From positions 8,054,001 to 8,118,000 of the forward strand of contig NZ_CP109583.1 of NCBI RefSeq assembly GCF_036250755.1: DNA of 64,000 bases, written 5' to 3'. Positions 7,496 through 15,407 of the stretch are shown here, in pieces; the first letter of the stretch is position 1; each line of letters begins with the position of its first letter. Below the pieces are notes generated by a model. That model searched no databases and was not told the DNA's origin. It saw only the letters and a list, made by a program, of their open reading frames with translations. The DNA comes from Streptomyces uncialis. Its GTDB lineage: Bacteria > Actinomycetota > Actinomycetes > Streptomycetales > Streptomycetaceae. A program made the position numbers and the translations under genes.

Positions 7496-9424
7496 TCAGC
7501 CGCCCTGTCCGGGCGCCGGGACCGTCCGGCGGGGGCGGCGGCCCAGCAGTTCCGCGAGACCCCGGCCGGTGGCCGCCAGCACCACCCGGTCCTCGGCGCG
7601 CAGCACGTACCCGGGGTGCAGGTCCCACACCAGGCCCGCCGCCCGGTCCGCGCGGGCGGGCGGCGGGCCGTCCCCGTCCCGCTCCCGGGCCGCCGTGTCC
7701 AGGGCGAGCACCCGCCAGGCCCCGGGGCGGAACGCCTCGGCGACGGTACGGCCCTCCAGCGGGAGATGGCCCGCCACATCGACGGCGGCGATCAGCAGCA
7801 CCTTGCGCTCGACGGGGACGGCCCCGAGTATCTGCCGGCCCATCATCGCCCCGGCGAACGCGGGCGCGGCGAGGTAGGAGACGCTGCGGCTGCGGGTCAG
7901 CGCCCGGGGGTGGGCGGCCCGCAGGGTGCGGTAGACGGCGGTCGCGAAGTCGTCGTCGTACAGCCGCATCACCACCCGCAGCCGGGGGTCGACCGAGCGG
8001 GCGTACAGCGCGGCTTCCAGATTCGTCGTGTCGACGCTCGTCAGGGCGAGCAGCGAGTGCGCGCGGTGGATCTTCGCCGCCTCCAGCACGCCCTCCTCGG
8101 TGACATCACCGAGGACCACGGGCACCCGCAGTCTGCGGGCCAGTGCCATGCCCCGCGCGTCGGGATCGGCCTCCACGCACACGACCGGGATGTCGAGTTC
8201 CCGCAGCCGGGCCAGGACCCGGGTGCCGATCTTGCCGAGACCGAGCAGAACCACGTGTCCGGACACCCCGCGGGGCGGGCGCCGGGTCACGGACCCGCTG
8301 CGGAAGGTGCCGAGGACTTCGAGGACGGCCGCCAGCAGGACCGGGAGCAGCAGCAACCCGACGAGTCCGGAGAACAGTTGCAGCACCTGACGGCTCGTCG
8401 GTTCGCCGATCGCGGGCTCGTTGATGGAGAACAGGTCGAGCAGGGTCAGATACACCGCGCGCAGGGGATGTTCACCGGTGGTGAGGACCGCCGTGACCGC
8501 CAGCGCGACCACGGCGAGCACCAGGCCCACGAAGGACCAGCGCAGCCGGGCGGGCAGCAGCGAGCCGAGCGGCACACTGCGGCTCACCGGCTGCGCTGGA
8601 CCGGAGTACGACACGGTCTCCAGCACGATCCGGCCCCGGTCGCGCGCCGCCGCCACGCTCTCCTCGTCGGGCAGCAGTTGGGGGACGGCCGTACCGGGTC
8701 CCTCGGTGTCGGTGGCGGTGTCGGTGAGCAGGGCCAGGGTGCACAGCGCCGGATCGTCGTCGTCCGGGTCCTCCGTACGGGCCGGGGGGCGTTCCGCCGC
8801 CCGCAGCAGCAGGCCCTCCGCCTGGACGACCTTGCTGCTGCCCGCGACGGCCGCCGCGGTGAGCGCGGGCGCGGCGGTGTCCGCGTCGGACAGGATCGTG
8901 GTGGACGCGTCGAACGCGCCGGTGCCGGAGCCGGGGACGGCGAGGGCGGCGGCCTGGTCGAGGACGTCCTCCAGGTACTGGCCGAGCCGTCGGTTGTAGA
9001 GCCGGATCACCAGCCGCAGCCGGGGGTTGAGGCGCCGGGCGGCGAGGGCCGCGCGGATGTTGGTCTCGTCGTCGTCATGCACCAGCGCGAGTGCCGCGGC
9101 CCGCTCCACCCCCGCCTCGGCGAGTACCTCGTCGGTCAGCTCCTCGGCCTCCAACTGCCGGTCGGGGAGGCCGGGTTCCGGGTCGCCGTTGTTCCCGGTG
9201 GCCCGGTTCACCGCGGCGGACACCCGGCCGAGCAGCGCGGAGGCCCGGGCCCGGCCCACGACGGGCGGGCCGGGGGTGCGCCCGGCGGGGGGCACCACCA
9301 GGGTGACCGGTTCGCCGTAGACGCTCCGCAGTTCGGCGGCGAGCCGTCGCGCGAGGGCGTCGTCGCCGCAGACGACCATGTGTTCCACGGCGGGGGGAGT
9401 TGATTGCGTGGGCAGGGCAGACAT
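7496..9424 (-). CDS. membrane protein with two TrkA-N/RCK NAD-binding domains, channel-like
   Basis: 642 residues. First Rossmann/RCK domain about 14-210 (MVVCGDDALARRLAAEL; acidic VHDDDETNIRAAL). Two hydrophobic segments at about 295-315 and 349-372 surround a loop. A second TrkA-N domain starts at 388 (VVLLGLGKIGTRVLARL; VVLGDVTEEGVLEAA), followed by a TrkA-C-like region. The layout matches CASTOR/POLLUX-type and prokaryotic RCK ion-channel proteins, but the loop between the helices (LLDLFSINEPAIGEPTS) has no TxGYG potassium filter. It may conduct another ion, act as a subunit, or be a regulator. Single-gene unit. Confidence 0.8.
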   Translation of the reverse strand: MSALPTQSTPPAVEHMVVCGDDALARRLAAELRSVYGEPVTLVVPPAGRTPGPPVVGRARASALLGRVSAAVNRATGNNGDPEPGLPDRQLEAEELTDEVLAEAGVERAAALALVHDDDETNIRAALAARRLNPRLRLVIRLYNRRLGQYLEDVLDQAAALAVPGSGTGAFDASTTILSDADTAAPALTAAAVAGSSKVVQAEGLLLRAAERPPARTEDPDDDDPALCTLALLTDTATDTEGPGTAVPQLLPDEESVAAARDRGRIVLETVSYSGPAQPVSRSVPLGSLLPARLRWSFVGLVLAVVALAVTAVLTTGEHPLRAVYLTLLDLFSINEPAIGEPTSRQVLQLFSGLVGLLLLPVLLAAVLEVLGTFRSGSVTRRPPRGVSGHVVLLGLGKIGTRVLARLRELDIPVVCVEADPDARGMALARRLRVPVVLGDVTEEGVLEAAKIHRAHSLLALTSVDTTNLEAALYARSVDPRLRVVMRLYDDDFATAVYRTLRAAHPRALTRSRSVSYLAAPAFAGAMMGRQILGAVPVERKVLLIAAVDVAGHLPLEGRTVAEAFRPGAWRVLALDTAARERDGDGPPPARADRAAGLVWDLHPGYVLRAEDRVVLAATGRGLAELLGRRPRRTVPAPGQGG

Positions 9425-9598
9425 GAAACCTAGGACTGCCGTGAGGGTCGCGCGGTTTCATGGCCGGACGGCCGCGGCTGCTTTCCCCTCGTGCGACGGC
9501 GCCGATCCGGCCCGGACGCGGGCAACCGCCGGGTGCCGGGCGGGGGTTCGCGGGCGGGCCGGGGCTGTCACCGGAGCGGGGCCGGTCGTGCGGGTGGC

Positions 9599-10315
9599 TC
9601 ACTCCTCCGGCGACACCGGGCGCAGGGTCGGCCGCCGGACGTTCCTCGCGGACGCGAGCAGGATGTGCATCCGCTCGGTGACCTGCGCGAGGTCGTCGGC
9701 GGGCCGGTGGAACGGCAGCCGTACGTCCTCGTGGCCGCGCAGCCGTTCGAGGCGCAGGGTCAGTCCGTGCCGGTCGAGGGCGAACGGCTGCACCCGGACC
9801 ACCTCGCTCAGGCTCTCCGGCTCGACGAGCCGGGTGAGCCATTCGACGGCGTCGGCGTGGGCGTCGGCCAGATGGGTGAGCAGCCGGGACTCGGCGGTGG
9901 CGAGCGGGTCGGGCGCGGCCCGCGCGAAGTCGTCGATGTCGATGCCGATATGACCGGAAGGGGCGTGCAGCACGGCGCAGGCGGGCTGGAAGAGCAGGTG
10001 CTCACCCTCCCGGGTGAACCGCCCCGACAGCCACAGCCGCGCCCGGATGCGGTCCCGTACCGGCACCGGCGCCGCGTCGGAGAACTCCATCAGGGCGGTC
10101 GGCTCGCCGCGCGGGGAGCAGAGCGCGGCCGAGGCCAGCACGCTGTCCTCCGGGACGCACAGTCGTACGACGCCGTCGGTGGTGACGGAATGCGCCCCCA
10201 CCAACTCCTCGTGGCAATGGTCCGTGGTCACCGCGCAGGACCATGCTGCTGCGAGTACCGAGCGGGCACGTTCCGCCGCGGTGGGCGCGGTCGTGCAAGC
10301 CTGGCGGACACCCAT
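9599..10315 (-). CDS. DUF2470 domain protein, iron-regulated
   Basis: 238 residues. The C-terminal 90 or so residues (TAESRLLTHLADAHADAVEWL onward) carry the DUF2470 pattern found at the end of heme-binding HugZ-like oxygenases and in stand-alone actinobacterial proteins; the N-terminal half (AWSCAVTTDHCHEELVGAHSV; VRLCVPEDSVLASAAL) resembles a pyridoxamine-oxidase split-barrel. A role in heme use or iron release is therefore plausible. A 19-bp iron box lies 17-35 bp upstream of the ATG, overlapping where the promoter must be, so it should be derepressed when iron is scarce. No catalytic residue can be named from sequence alone. Confidence 0.78.
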   Translation of the reverse strand: MGVRQACTTAPTAAERARSVLAAAWSCAVTTDHCHEELVGAHSVTTDGVVRLCVPEDSVLASAALCSPRGEPTALMEFSDAAPVPVRDRIRARLWLSGRFTREGEHLLFQPACAVLHAPSGHIGIDIDDFARAAPDPLATAESRLLTHLADAHADAVEWLTRLVEPESLSEVVRVQPFALDRHGLTLRLERLRGHEDVRLPFHRPADDLAQVTERMHILLASARNVRRPTLRPVSPEE

Positions 10316-10331
10316 CTCCGTACCTCCAGTA

Positions 10332-10350
10332 TTAGGTAAGCCTTGCCTAA
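10332..10350. promoter_or_regulatory. iron box (DmdR/IdeR-type operator)
   Basis: TTAGGTAAGCCTTGCCTAA, a 19-bp near-palindrome (one mismatched pair), 16 bp upstream of the DUF2470 start. It matches the known actinobacterial consensus TTAGGTTAGGCTAACCTAA closely. Binding of the iron-loaded DtxR-family repressor here would silence the gene. Confidence 0.85.
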
Positions 10351-10363
10351 CTTAGCGGACCTG

Positions 10364-10910
10364 GAGGGGAAGGGCTACCGCGTGTGCCCGAAAGAGTGGC
10401 GCGGGATCGGCTTTGATCACCCGCTCGGACGCCTGTTCGCCGCCGTCGGCGGCCTGTTCGCCTCTCGCGGTCACGGGCGGGCCGGGGCCGGGTCGGGGGC
10501 CCGCGTCGCCGCCCGCATATGCCGCTTGACCAGGCACACGCACCCCTGGGTCGACCCTCGCGGCCGACGCGCGCCCCGAGACGGCAAGGGTATTTGTTAT
10601 GTCCGTATATGGTCGCGCCGGGGCATTCGACCGTCGGCGTACGCGCCCTCCGATCGGAGGGTTTCCGGCCTATTGCTGAAGCGTCCCTATTCAGCCATGC
10701 CCCCCAGGACGAAACGGACAGCCCTCCGGTTCCGCGATATCCGGACCTTCCGCGGTGGCCATTTCCGTTACTTCTCGCCACTGATTCAATACGCAAGGTT
10801 ACCGAAATGCAGGGGGTCGACGTGAAATCCGGCGCCGGAGTAGGCAGACTCACCGACGCCGAACAGGTAACCGATCCACAGACCGCCGCTCACAGCGGAA
10901 GGAGCGCACC
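10364..10910. other. 547-bp intergenic region, AT-richer, no gene seen
   Basis: Lies between the divergent DUF2470 and SSI-family genes. Parts of 10590-10830 are clearly less GC-rich than the surroundings (for example GGTATTTGTTATGTCCGTAT). Open frames crossing it have no ribosome site or family pattern. It probably holds the SSI-gene promoter, or is remnant sequence. Confidence 0.5.
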
Positions 10911-11363
10911 ATGTCGCACATCACCCGCCGGGCCATGACGGGGGCGCCGCCGACCGCGGCCGACCGCGGACCGCTCACCGGTGCGGCGCTCGCCGCCGGC
11001 GCTCCGTCCGGGGGCGCGACCGCCGCCTCTCCCGGACCGCACGCCGCCTCGGCCCTGGTACTCACCCTGGGCCATGGCGTGAACACGGCGAACGCGGCAC
11101 CGCAACGCGCGGTCACCCTGTCCTGTGCGCCGGCCAGCGCGGGGACGCATCCCGCGGCGGGCCCGGCCTGCGCCGAACCCGCCCGTGTCCAGGGCGATCC
11201 GGCGGACCTGGTCGCCACTCGGTCGGGCGGGCGCACCCGGCGGTACGACCCGGTGGTGGTCACGGTGCCGGGCGTACGGGACGGCCGGCGGATCGCCTGT
11301 GAACGCACCTTCGGCAACGACTGCGTGAAGAACGCCCATGGGGTGGCGGTCTTCACTTTCTGA
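10911..11363 (+). CDS. SSI-family protease-inhibitor-like protein, aberrant
   Basis: 150 residues. The C-terminal 105 residues align without gaps to my memory of Streptomyces subtilisin inhibitor: SALVLTLGHGV, RAVTLSCAP, GTHPAAGPACAE, YDPVVVTVPGV and ERTFGNDCVKNAHGVAVFTF. The reactive bond would be R110-R111, suggesting trypsin-like specificity. Two features are odd. The conserved reactive-loop Cys (three residues before the bond) is Arg108, and a new Cys130 appears, so the second disulfide must be C130-C138 or absent. The leader (GAPPTAADRGPLTGAALAAG) has charged and Pro residues where the hydrophobic core should be. It may be a decaying paralogue or a repurposed protein. The ATG has GGAGCG upstream. 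Confidence 0.82.
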   Translation: MSHITRRAMTGAPPTAADRGPLTGAALAAGAPSGGATAASPGPHAASALVLTLGHGVNTANAAPQRAVTLSCAPASAGTHPAAGPACAEPARVQGDPADLVATRSGGRTRRYDPVVVTVPGVRDGRRIACERTFGNDCVKNAHGVAVFTF

Positions 11364-11437
11364 ACCGGGACCTGGAGCGGTCGGTGCCTGCCTGTGGGGG
11401 GCAGATCCGACGGCCCGTGTGGGGGGTCCCAGTGGGG

Positions 11438-11476
11438 GACCGGCCGGGTGGAGGATTCATCTCCGCCCGGCCGGTC
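11438..11476. terminator. strong bidirectional terminator
   Basis: 16-bp stem (one G-T pair) from GACCGGCCGGGTGGAG (11438-11453) and CTCCGCCCGGCCGGTC (11461-11476) with loop GATTCAT. It lies between the convergent SSI-like gene and the methyltransferase gene. Confidence 0.8.
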
Positions 11477-11536
11477 GACTTTCCGGGGCCGGTACGTCCG
11501 TACGGTGCGCCGACCGGTGCCACGGCGCCGCGCGGG

Positions 11537-12454
11537 TCAGCCGCCGGTGTCCGGGCGGGTGCCGACCACCACCGTCGCGGGCGGCTCCTCGCAGGTCGCG
11601 ACCTCCGTCGTCAGCCCGCCGTCCCGGAACGCCCGCGCCGCCCGCTCCGCCTGCCGTCCACTGGTCTCCACCAGCAGATGACCGCCCGGCGCCAGCCAGC
11701 CGAGCGCCCCGGCGGTCACCCGGCGCAGCACCCCGAGCCCGTCCCCGCCCCCGTCCAGCGACACCAGCGGCTCATGGTCGCGCGCCTCGGTCGGCAGCAG
11801 CGCCACCTCACCGCTCGGTACGTACGGGACGTTGGCGACCAGCACGTCCACCCGGCCGCGCAACGCGGCGGGCAGCGCGTCGAACAGATCGCCCTCGTGC
11901 ACGCCGCCGCCCCGGGGGACGACATTGAGGCGCGCGCACCGCACCGCCACCGGGTCGATGTCCGCCGCGACCAGCTCGGCCCGGGGCAGCGCCGCGAGCA
12001 GCGCGGCGCCGATCGCCCCCGATCCGCAGCACAGATCCACCACGACCGGCGGACGCGGCGCCCGCCGCGCGGCGAGCGCGACGGCCTCGGCGGCCAGGAA
12101 CTCGCTGCGGCGGCGCGGCACGAACACCCCGGGGGTCACGGTGATCCGCAGTCCCCGGAACCCCGCCCAGCCGAGGACGTGTTCGAGGGGCGGGCCGGAC
12201 GCCCGGAGCTCCGCCATCGCCAGGGCCTCGCGCGCGGTGCGCGCGGTGGCGAGGATCAGCGCCGCCTCGTCCTCGGCGAAGACGCAACCGGCGGCGCGCA
12301 GCCGGGCGGCGAGGGCGGACGGCTCCGCGCCGGACCCTTCGGGGCCGCCGGGGGACGCGCACGGTACGGGGGGTTCGGTCGGCGCGGCTTCCGCCCCGGC
12401 CGCGGGCGCGGCGGGAGTGGCGGGCGCGACGGACGGGTGCTGCGGGAACGTCAT
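11537..12454 (-). CDS. HemK/PrmC-like N5-glutamine methyltransferase, putative
   Basis: 305-residue SAM-dependent methyltransferase. An Ala/Pro-rich leader (1-45) precedes a helical N-terminal domain (about 46-110; GPPLEHVLGWAGFRG is the PrmC-type substrate-entry region). The Rossmann domain has motif I VDLCCGSGAIG (139-149), ADIDP (about 164-168) and the catalytic loop NVPY (208-211) in place of canonical NPPY. PrmC methylates Gln in release factors; this divergent paralogue may modify another Gln or Asn protein. The true prmC normally sits beside prfA, which is absent here. The start is not strongly supported and could be internal to the leader. Confidence 0.78.
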   Translation of the reverse strand: MTFPQHPSVAPATPAAPAAGAEAAPTEPPVPCASPGGPEGSGAEPSALAARLRAAGCVFAEDEAALILATARTAREALAMAELRASGPPLEHVLGWAGFRGLRITVTPGVFVPRRRSEFLAAEAVALAARRAPRPPVVVDLCCGSGAIGAALLAALPRAELVAADIDPVAVRCARLNVVPRGGGVHEGDLFDALPAALRGRVDVLVANVPYVPSGEVALLPTEARDHEPLVSLDGGGDGLGVLRRVTAGALGWLAPGGHLLVETSGRQAERAARAFRDGGLTTEVATCEEPPATVVVGTRPDTGG

Positions 12455-12611
12455 GGGGAGAAGGTGCCTTTCGGGGCCGAAAGGGCGTTCTCCCGGATGC
12501 GGGAACCGCTAGCAGCGGTCCGCCGTGCGACCGGCGGACGAGAACACCCTGCCTGAACTGGCGGAAATGGGTCTCACCTCCCCGGTGGACGCCGACGCGG
12601 ACAGCCGCACA

Positions 12612-12845
12612 CTACCCGAGCGGATCGGAGACCGTACAGGGGGACTTGCGCGTTCCGAGGTAGTGCTCGGCGGCGAGTGCCGCCTCCCTGGCGCTGCGCC
12701 GGCCCATCAGCACGCACAGGGTGTACGCCGTGTCCTCGAAGCGTCCCCGGACGGTGCCGTTGGACGGATTGGCGAGCATCAGGCGTTCCCACGCCCGATA
12801 CCGCTCCAGGAGAAAGGCGACCTGGGGTTTGTCCGGCAGCAGCAT
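12612..12845 (-). CDS. DUF5133-like small protein
   Basis: 77 residues. MLLPDKPQVAFLLERYRAWE, LMLANPSNGTVRGRFEDTAY and TLCVLMGRRSAREAALAAE match the DUF5133 pattern of streptomycetes; mostly helical, no signal peptide or membrane segment. Function unknown. The ATG at 12845 is chosen over a long upstream extension because GGAGGTGA lies about 8 bases before it and the extension has no coding character. Members of this family often sit beside anti-sigma-type ATPases, as here (13168, divergent). Confidence 0.75.
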   Translation of the reverse strand: MLLPDKPQVAFLLERYRAWERLMLANPSNGTVRGRFEDTAYTLCVLMGRRSAREAALAAEHYLGTRKSPCTVSDPLG

Positions 12846-13167
12846 GGCGCCGCTCACCTCCGATGTGATTCTCGCCGCCCGGAGTCGTGCGGTGGGGCCA
12901 TCCTCGCCCGAACGCCCGCCGTCCTCCTGTCGGGAGATCGGCCGCCGCACCATCGCGCCGAGTGCCGGGCCATGACCCGACCGGCTCCGTACCGGCCGCC
13001 GCGCACCTCGATGACCTGCGGGAACGCTCCCGTGTTGCACGACTGGAGTAATCCCCGCACGCTGGAGGCAACTCAGCAGCGACCGCCGCTCACGCTTCGT
13101 GTTCGTGGCTCGGCCGAACGGGCGAGAAGCGGTGGTGACCGAGCTTTGCGGGTGAGGAGCCCAGATC

Positions 13168-13707
13168 ATGACCGTCCCCCTGCCCTGTTACAGCTGTGTG
13201 GAAGTGGAAGCGCACCCGGAGCGGATCGACCGGGTCCACCGCATCCTCGCGGCGCACCTCGCCCGCTGGACGCTGGACCGCCAGATCACCCCGGTGTGCG
13301 CGGGGGTCCGCGAACTGCTCGCGAACGTCGCCGAGCACGCGGGCGACGGCACCGCCGTCATCGAACTCATCTGGACGGGACGGCACTTGATCGCCTCTGT
13401 CGCCGACCAGGACCACCGGCCGCCCCGGCCGCTGGGACCCGAGCGCGGCGGCCTGGCGAGGGTGGCCGCCCTCAGCGACGGCTGGGGGAGCTGCGGGACA
13501 CCGGACGGCGGCAAGGTCGTGTGGTTCTGCCGCCGGGTGGAGACCGCGGAGGGCCAGCCACTGGTGTGGCCCGCCCCGGTGTCCGTGCTGCGGGAGTCAC
13601 GGCCCGGCCCGGGGAGCGGCCCCGTCCCGGCCCTGCTCGGCGCTCCGGCGCGCGGCGCGGCCCGCCCGCCCCTGGCCCGCCGGCCGCTCGCCACGCGATG
13701 CGCGTGA
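13168..13707 (+). CDS. ATP-binding protein, RsbW-like (HATPase_c_2)
   Basis: 179 residues. Residues 20-125 form a GHKL kinase fold: N box ELLANVAEHAGDG (49-61), a G1-like VADQDHRPPRP and the ERGGLARVAALSDGWG region. Streptomycetes have dozens of such stand-alone anti-sigma-factor-type kinases, which phosphorylate STAS antagonists or bind sigma factors. No STAS or sigma gene is adjacent, so the partner is unknown. The G1 motif (usual form DxGxG) is degenerate, so ATP binding may be weak. The Pro/Arg-rich C-terminus (about 140-179) is probably disordered. Tail to tail with the phosphotransferase gene, 12 bp between stops. Confidence 0.82.
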   Translation: MTVPLPCYSCVEVEAHPERIDRVHRILAAHLARWTLDRQITPVCAGVRELLANVAEHAGDGTAVIELIWTGRHLIASVADQDHRPPRPLGPERGGLARVAALSDGWGSCGTPDGGKVVWFCRRVETAEGQPLVWPAPVSVLRESRPGPGSGPVPALLGAPARGAARPPLARRPLATRCA

Positions 13708-13719
13708 ACACCCGGAACG

Positions 13720-14721
13720 CTATCGGGAGCCGTCCACCAGCCGTGTGACCGTGTCCTCCATCCACCGCCACGCGTCGTCGGTGTCGGACGAACGCCCGTG
13801 CGGCGCGCGGAACATGTCCAGGAACGCGCACACGTCGTCCAGGTCCCAGCGCAGCCGGTACAGCTCCAGCGCGGACCGGTCCGGCGTCCGCCCGCTCGCC
13901 TGCGCCCAGGTCTCCAGCGCCGCCTCGTCGGTCCCGCCGGGCCCGGCCGCGTGCCACAGATCGCGTTCGGGGACCGCGAGTCCGGCGGTGTCCCAGTCGA
14001 CGAGCAGCGGCTCTCCGCCGGAGCGCCACAGCACATTGCCCGGATGCGGTTCGCCATGGGTGACGACCAACTCCGGCCCGCGGTCGCGCAGTCGCCGCGC
14101 CCGCCGGTCGAACTCCGCCAGCCTCGTGCGCAGCCCCGTCGCCCGGGTACGGAGCAACTCCCGCGCCGGACCGCCGTACGGGCCCGGACCCCACGGCCCG
14201 TCCGTCCCCGCGAGCGCCGACTCCAGCCGTGCGCGCGCGGGCAGGTCCGGTGGCAGCACCCGGGCCGCGGCGGGTGGCGCGGCGCGGTGCAGGGCGGCGA
14301 GCATCCGCATGATCCGGGCGCGCTCCGGGGCGGTGAGCTCCTGCCCGAACTCCCCGGACGGCGCGTCGGTCCACGGCAGCACACTCAGCGCGTACCGCTC
14401 GCCGACCCGGCGTACCGTCGCACCGTCCCGGGCGGGCAGCGGCGCCACCACGGAGTCCAGCCCGGCCGCGTACAGCGCGGCCGAGGTGTCCAGGGCGCGG
14501 CGCAGCCCGTCGAACGCGCCGTCCGCGCCCTCGCCGCAGTACGGCTTGTGCGGCAGATCGGCCAGGGTCAGGAACCAGCGCCGCCCGTCCTCCCCGGTCG
14601 CGCTCCAGTGGTAGTCACCGAAGCCGACCGGGGCGTAGTCGAGCGAGACCGGCCCGACCTCCCAGTCGCGCAGCGCGCGGATCAGTTCGGACTCGGTGAC
14701 ACCGGTGGGGCGCTCTCTCAT
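13720..14721 (-). CDS. APH-fold phosphotransferase (aminoglycoside phosphotransferase family)
   Basis: 333 residues with the choline/aminoglycoside kinase fold. The catalytic loop is HGEPHPGNV (222-230), the Brenner motif with Glu in place of the usual Asp in HGD, and the metal-binding motif is VDWDTAG (241-247). The arrangement and the start (DWEVGPVSLDYAPVGFGDYHW) resemble spectinomycin/APH(9)-type relatives. Whether it phosphorylates an antibiotic or a metabolite cannot be told. The Asp-to-Glu change in the loop is unusual and may alter activity. Isolated gene. Confidence 0.8.
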   Translation of the reverse strand: MRERPTGVTESELIRALRDWEVGPVSLDYAPVGFGDYHWSATGEDGRRWFLTLADLPHKPYCGEGADGAFDGLRRALDTSAALYAAGLDSVVAPLPARDGATVRRVGERYALSVLPWTDAPSGEFGQELTAPERARIMRMLAALHRAAPPAAARVLPPDLPARARLESALAGTDGPWGPGPYGGPARELLRTRATGLRTRLAEFDRRARRLRDRGPELVVTHGEPHPGNVLWRSGGEPLLVDWDTAGLAVPERDLWHAAGPGGTDEAALETWAQASGRTPDRSALELYRLRWDLDDVCAFLDMFRAPHGRSSDTDDAWRWMEDTVTRLVDGSR

Positions 14722-14814
14722 GGCCGCGAGGCTAGGGGCTCCCGCACGGCCCGGTCACACGCTTTTCCCCGGCGGCGGTCCGGTCGGGACCGTGACCGCC
14801 GGGGGTGAGGGCGG

Positions 14815-15261
14815 TCAGTGCGGCGCTTCGGAGGGCTCCAGGACGAAGACCGGGATCACCCGCTCCGTCTTCTCCTCGTACGCCGCGTAGTCGGGGTACG
14901 CCGCCACCGCGCGCTCCCACCACTCGTCCCGCTCCGCGCCGGTCACCTCACGGGCCGTCATGTCCTGCCGGACCGGGCCGTCCTGGAGCTCCAGCCGGGG
15001 ATCGCCCAGCAGATTGTGGTACCAGACCGGGTTGTTCGGTGCTCCGCCGAGGGAGGCGACCGCCGCGTAGCGGCCCTCGTGCTCCACCCGCATCACCGGT
15101 GACTTGCGGAGCTTCCCGCTGCGCGCGCCCAGGGTGGTCAGCACGACCACGGGCATGTCCCGCAGGGTCGTGCCCTCGGTGCCGCCGGAGCGTTCGTACA
15201 GTTCGACCTGCTCACGGACCCAGGCGGTCGGGCTCGGTTCGTACTGGCCCTGCAAAGGCAT
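14815..15261 (-). CDS. deazaflavin (F420)-dependent nitroreductase family protein
   Basis: About 148 residues of the Ddn-like split-barrel family, which binds F420H2 or another flavin and reduces quinones or nitro compounds. Seen: [21 protein letters not shown] (the TxGxxSGxxR cofactor loop), [17 protein letters not shown] and the C-terminal [10 protein letters not shown]. The ATG at 15261 has AGAGGA about 9 bases upstream and is preferred to the longer frame. A second member of this family, fused to hemerythrin, is at 43087-43926. No operon partner. Confidence 0.88.
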   Translation of the reverse strand: MPLQGQYEPSPTAWVREQVELYERSGGTEGTTLRDMPVVVLTTLGARSGKLRKSPVMRVEHEGRYAAVASLGGAPNNPVWYHNLLGDPRLELQDGPVRQDMTAREVTGAERDEWWERAVAAYPDYAAYEEKTERVIPVFVLEPSEAPH

Positions 15262-15407
15262 GCGGCTCGTCCTCTCGTCGGTGGACACGTCGTCGTCCGG
15301 GTGCCTCAACACCGCCCGGCGGCAGGTTCATCCCGGCTGCCGTACGTTCACCCGTCCGGACCTGCCGGGTACGGCCGCCTCCGCGCCGGGCGGGGGCGGC
15401 CGTGTAC

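Noticed and set aside
7616..9403. Long plus-strand frame opposite the RCK protein
   Set aside because: Composition biased to Arg/Gly/Gln/His, no motif; the minus strand has two clear Rossmann domains.
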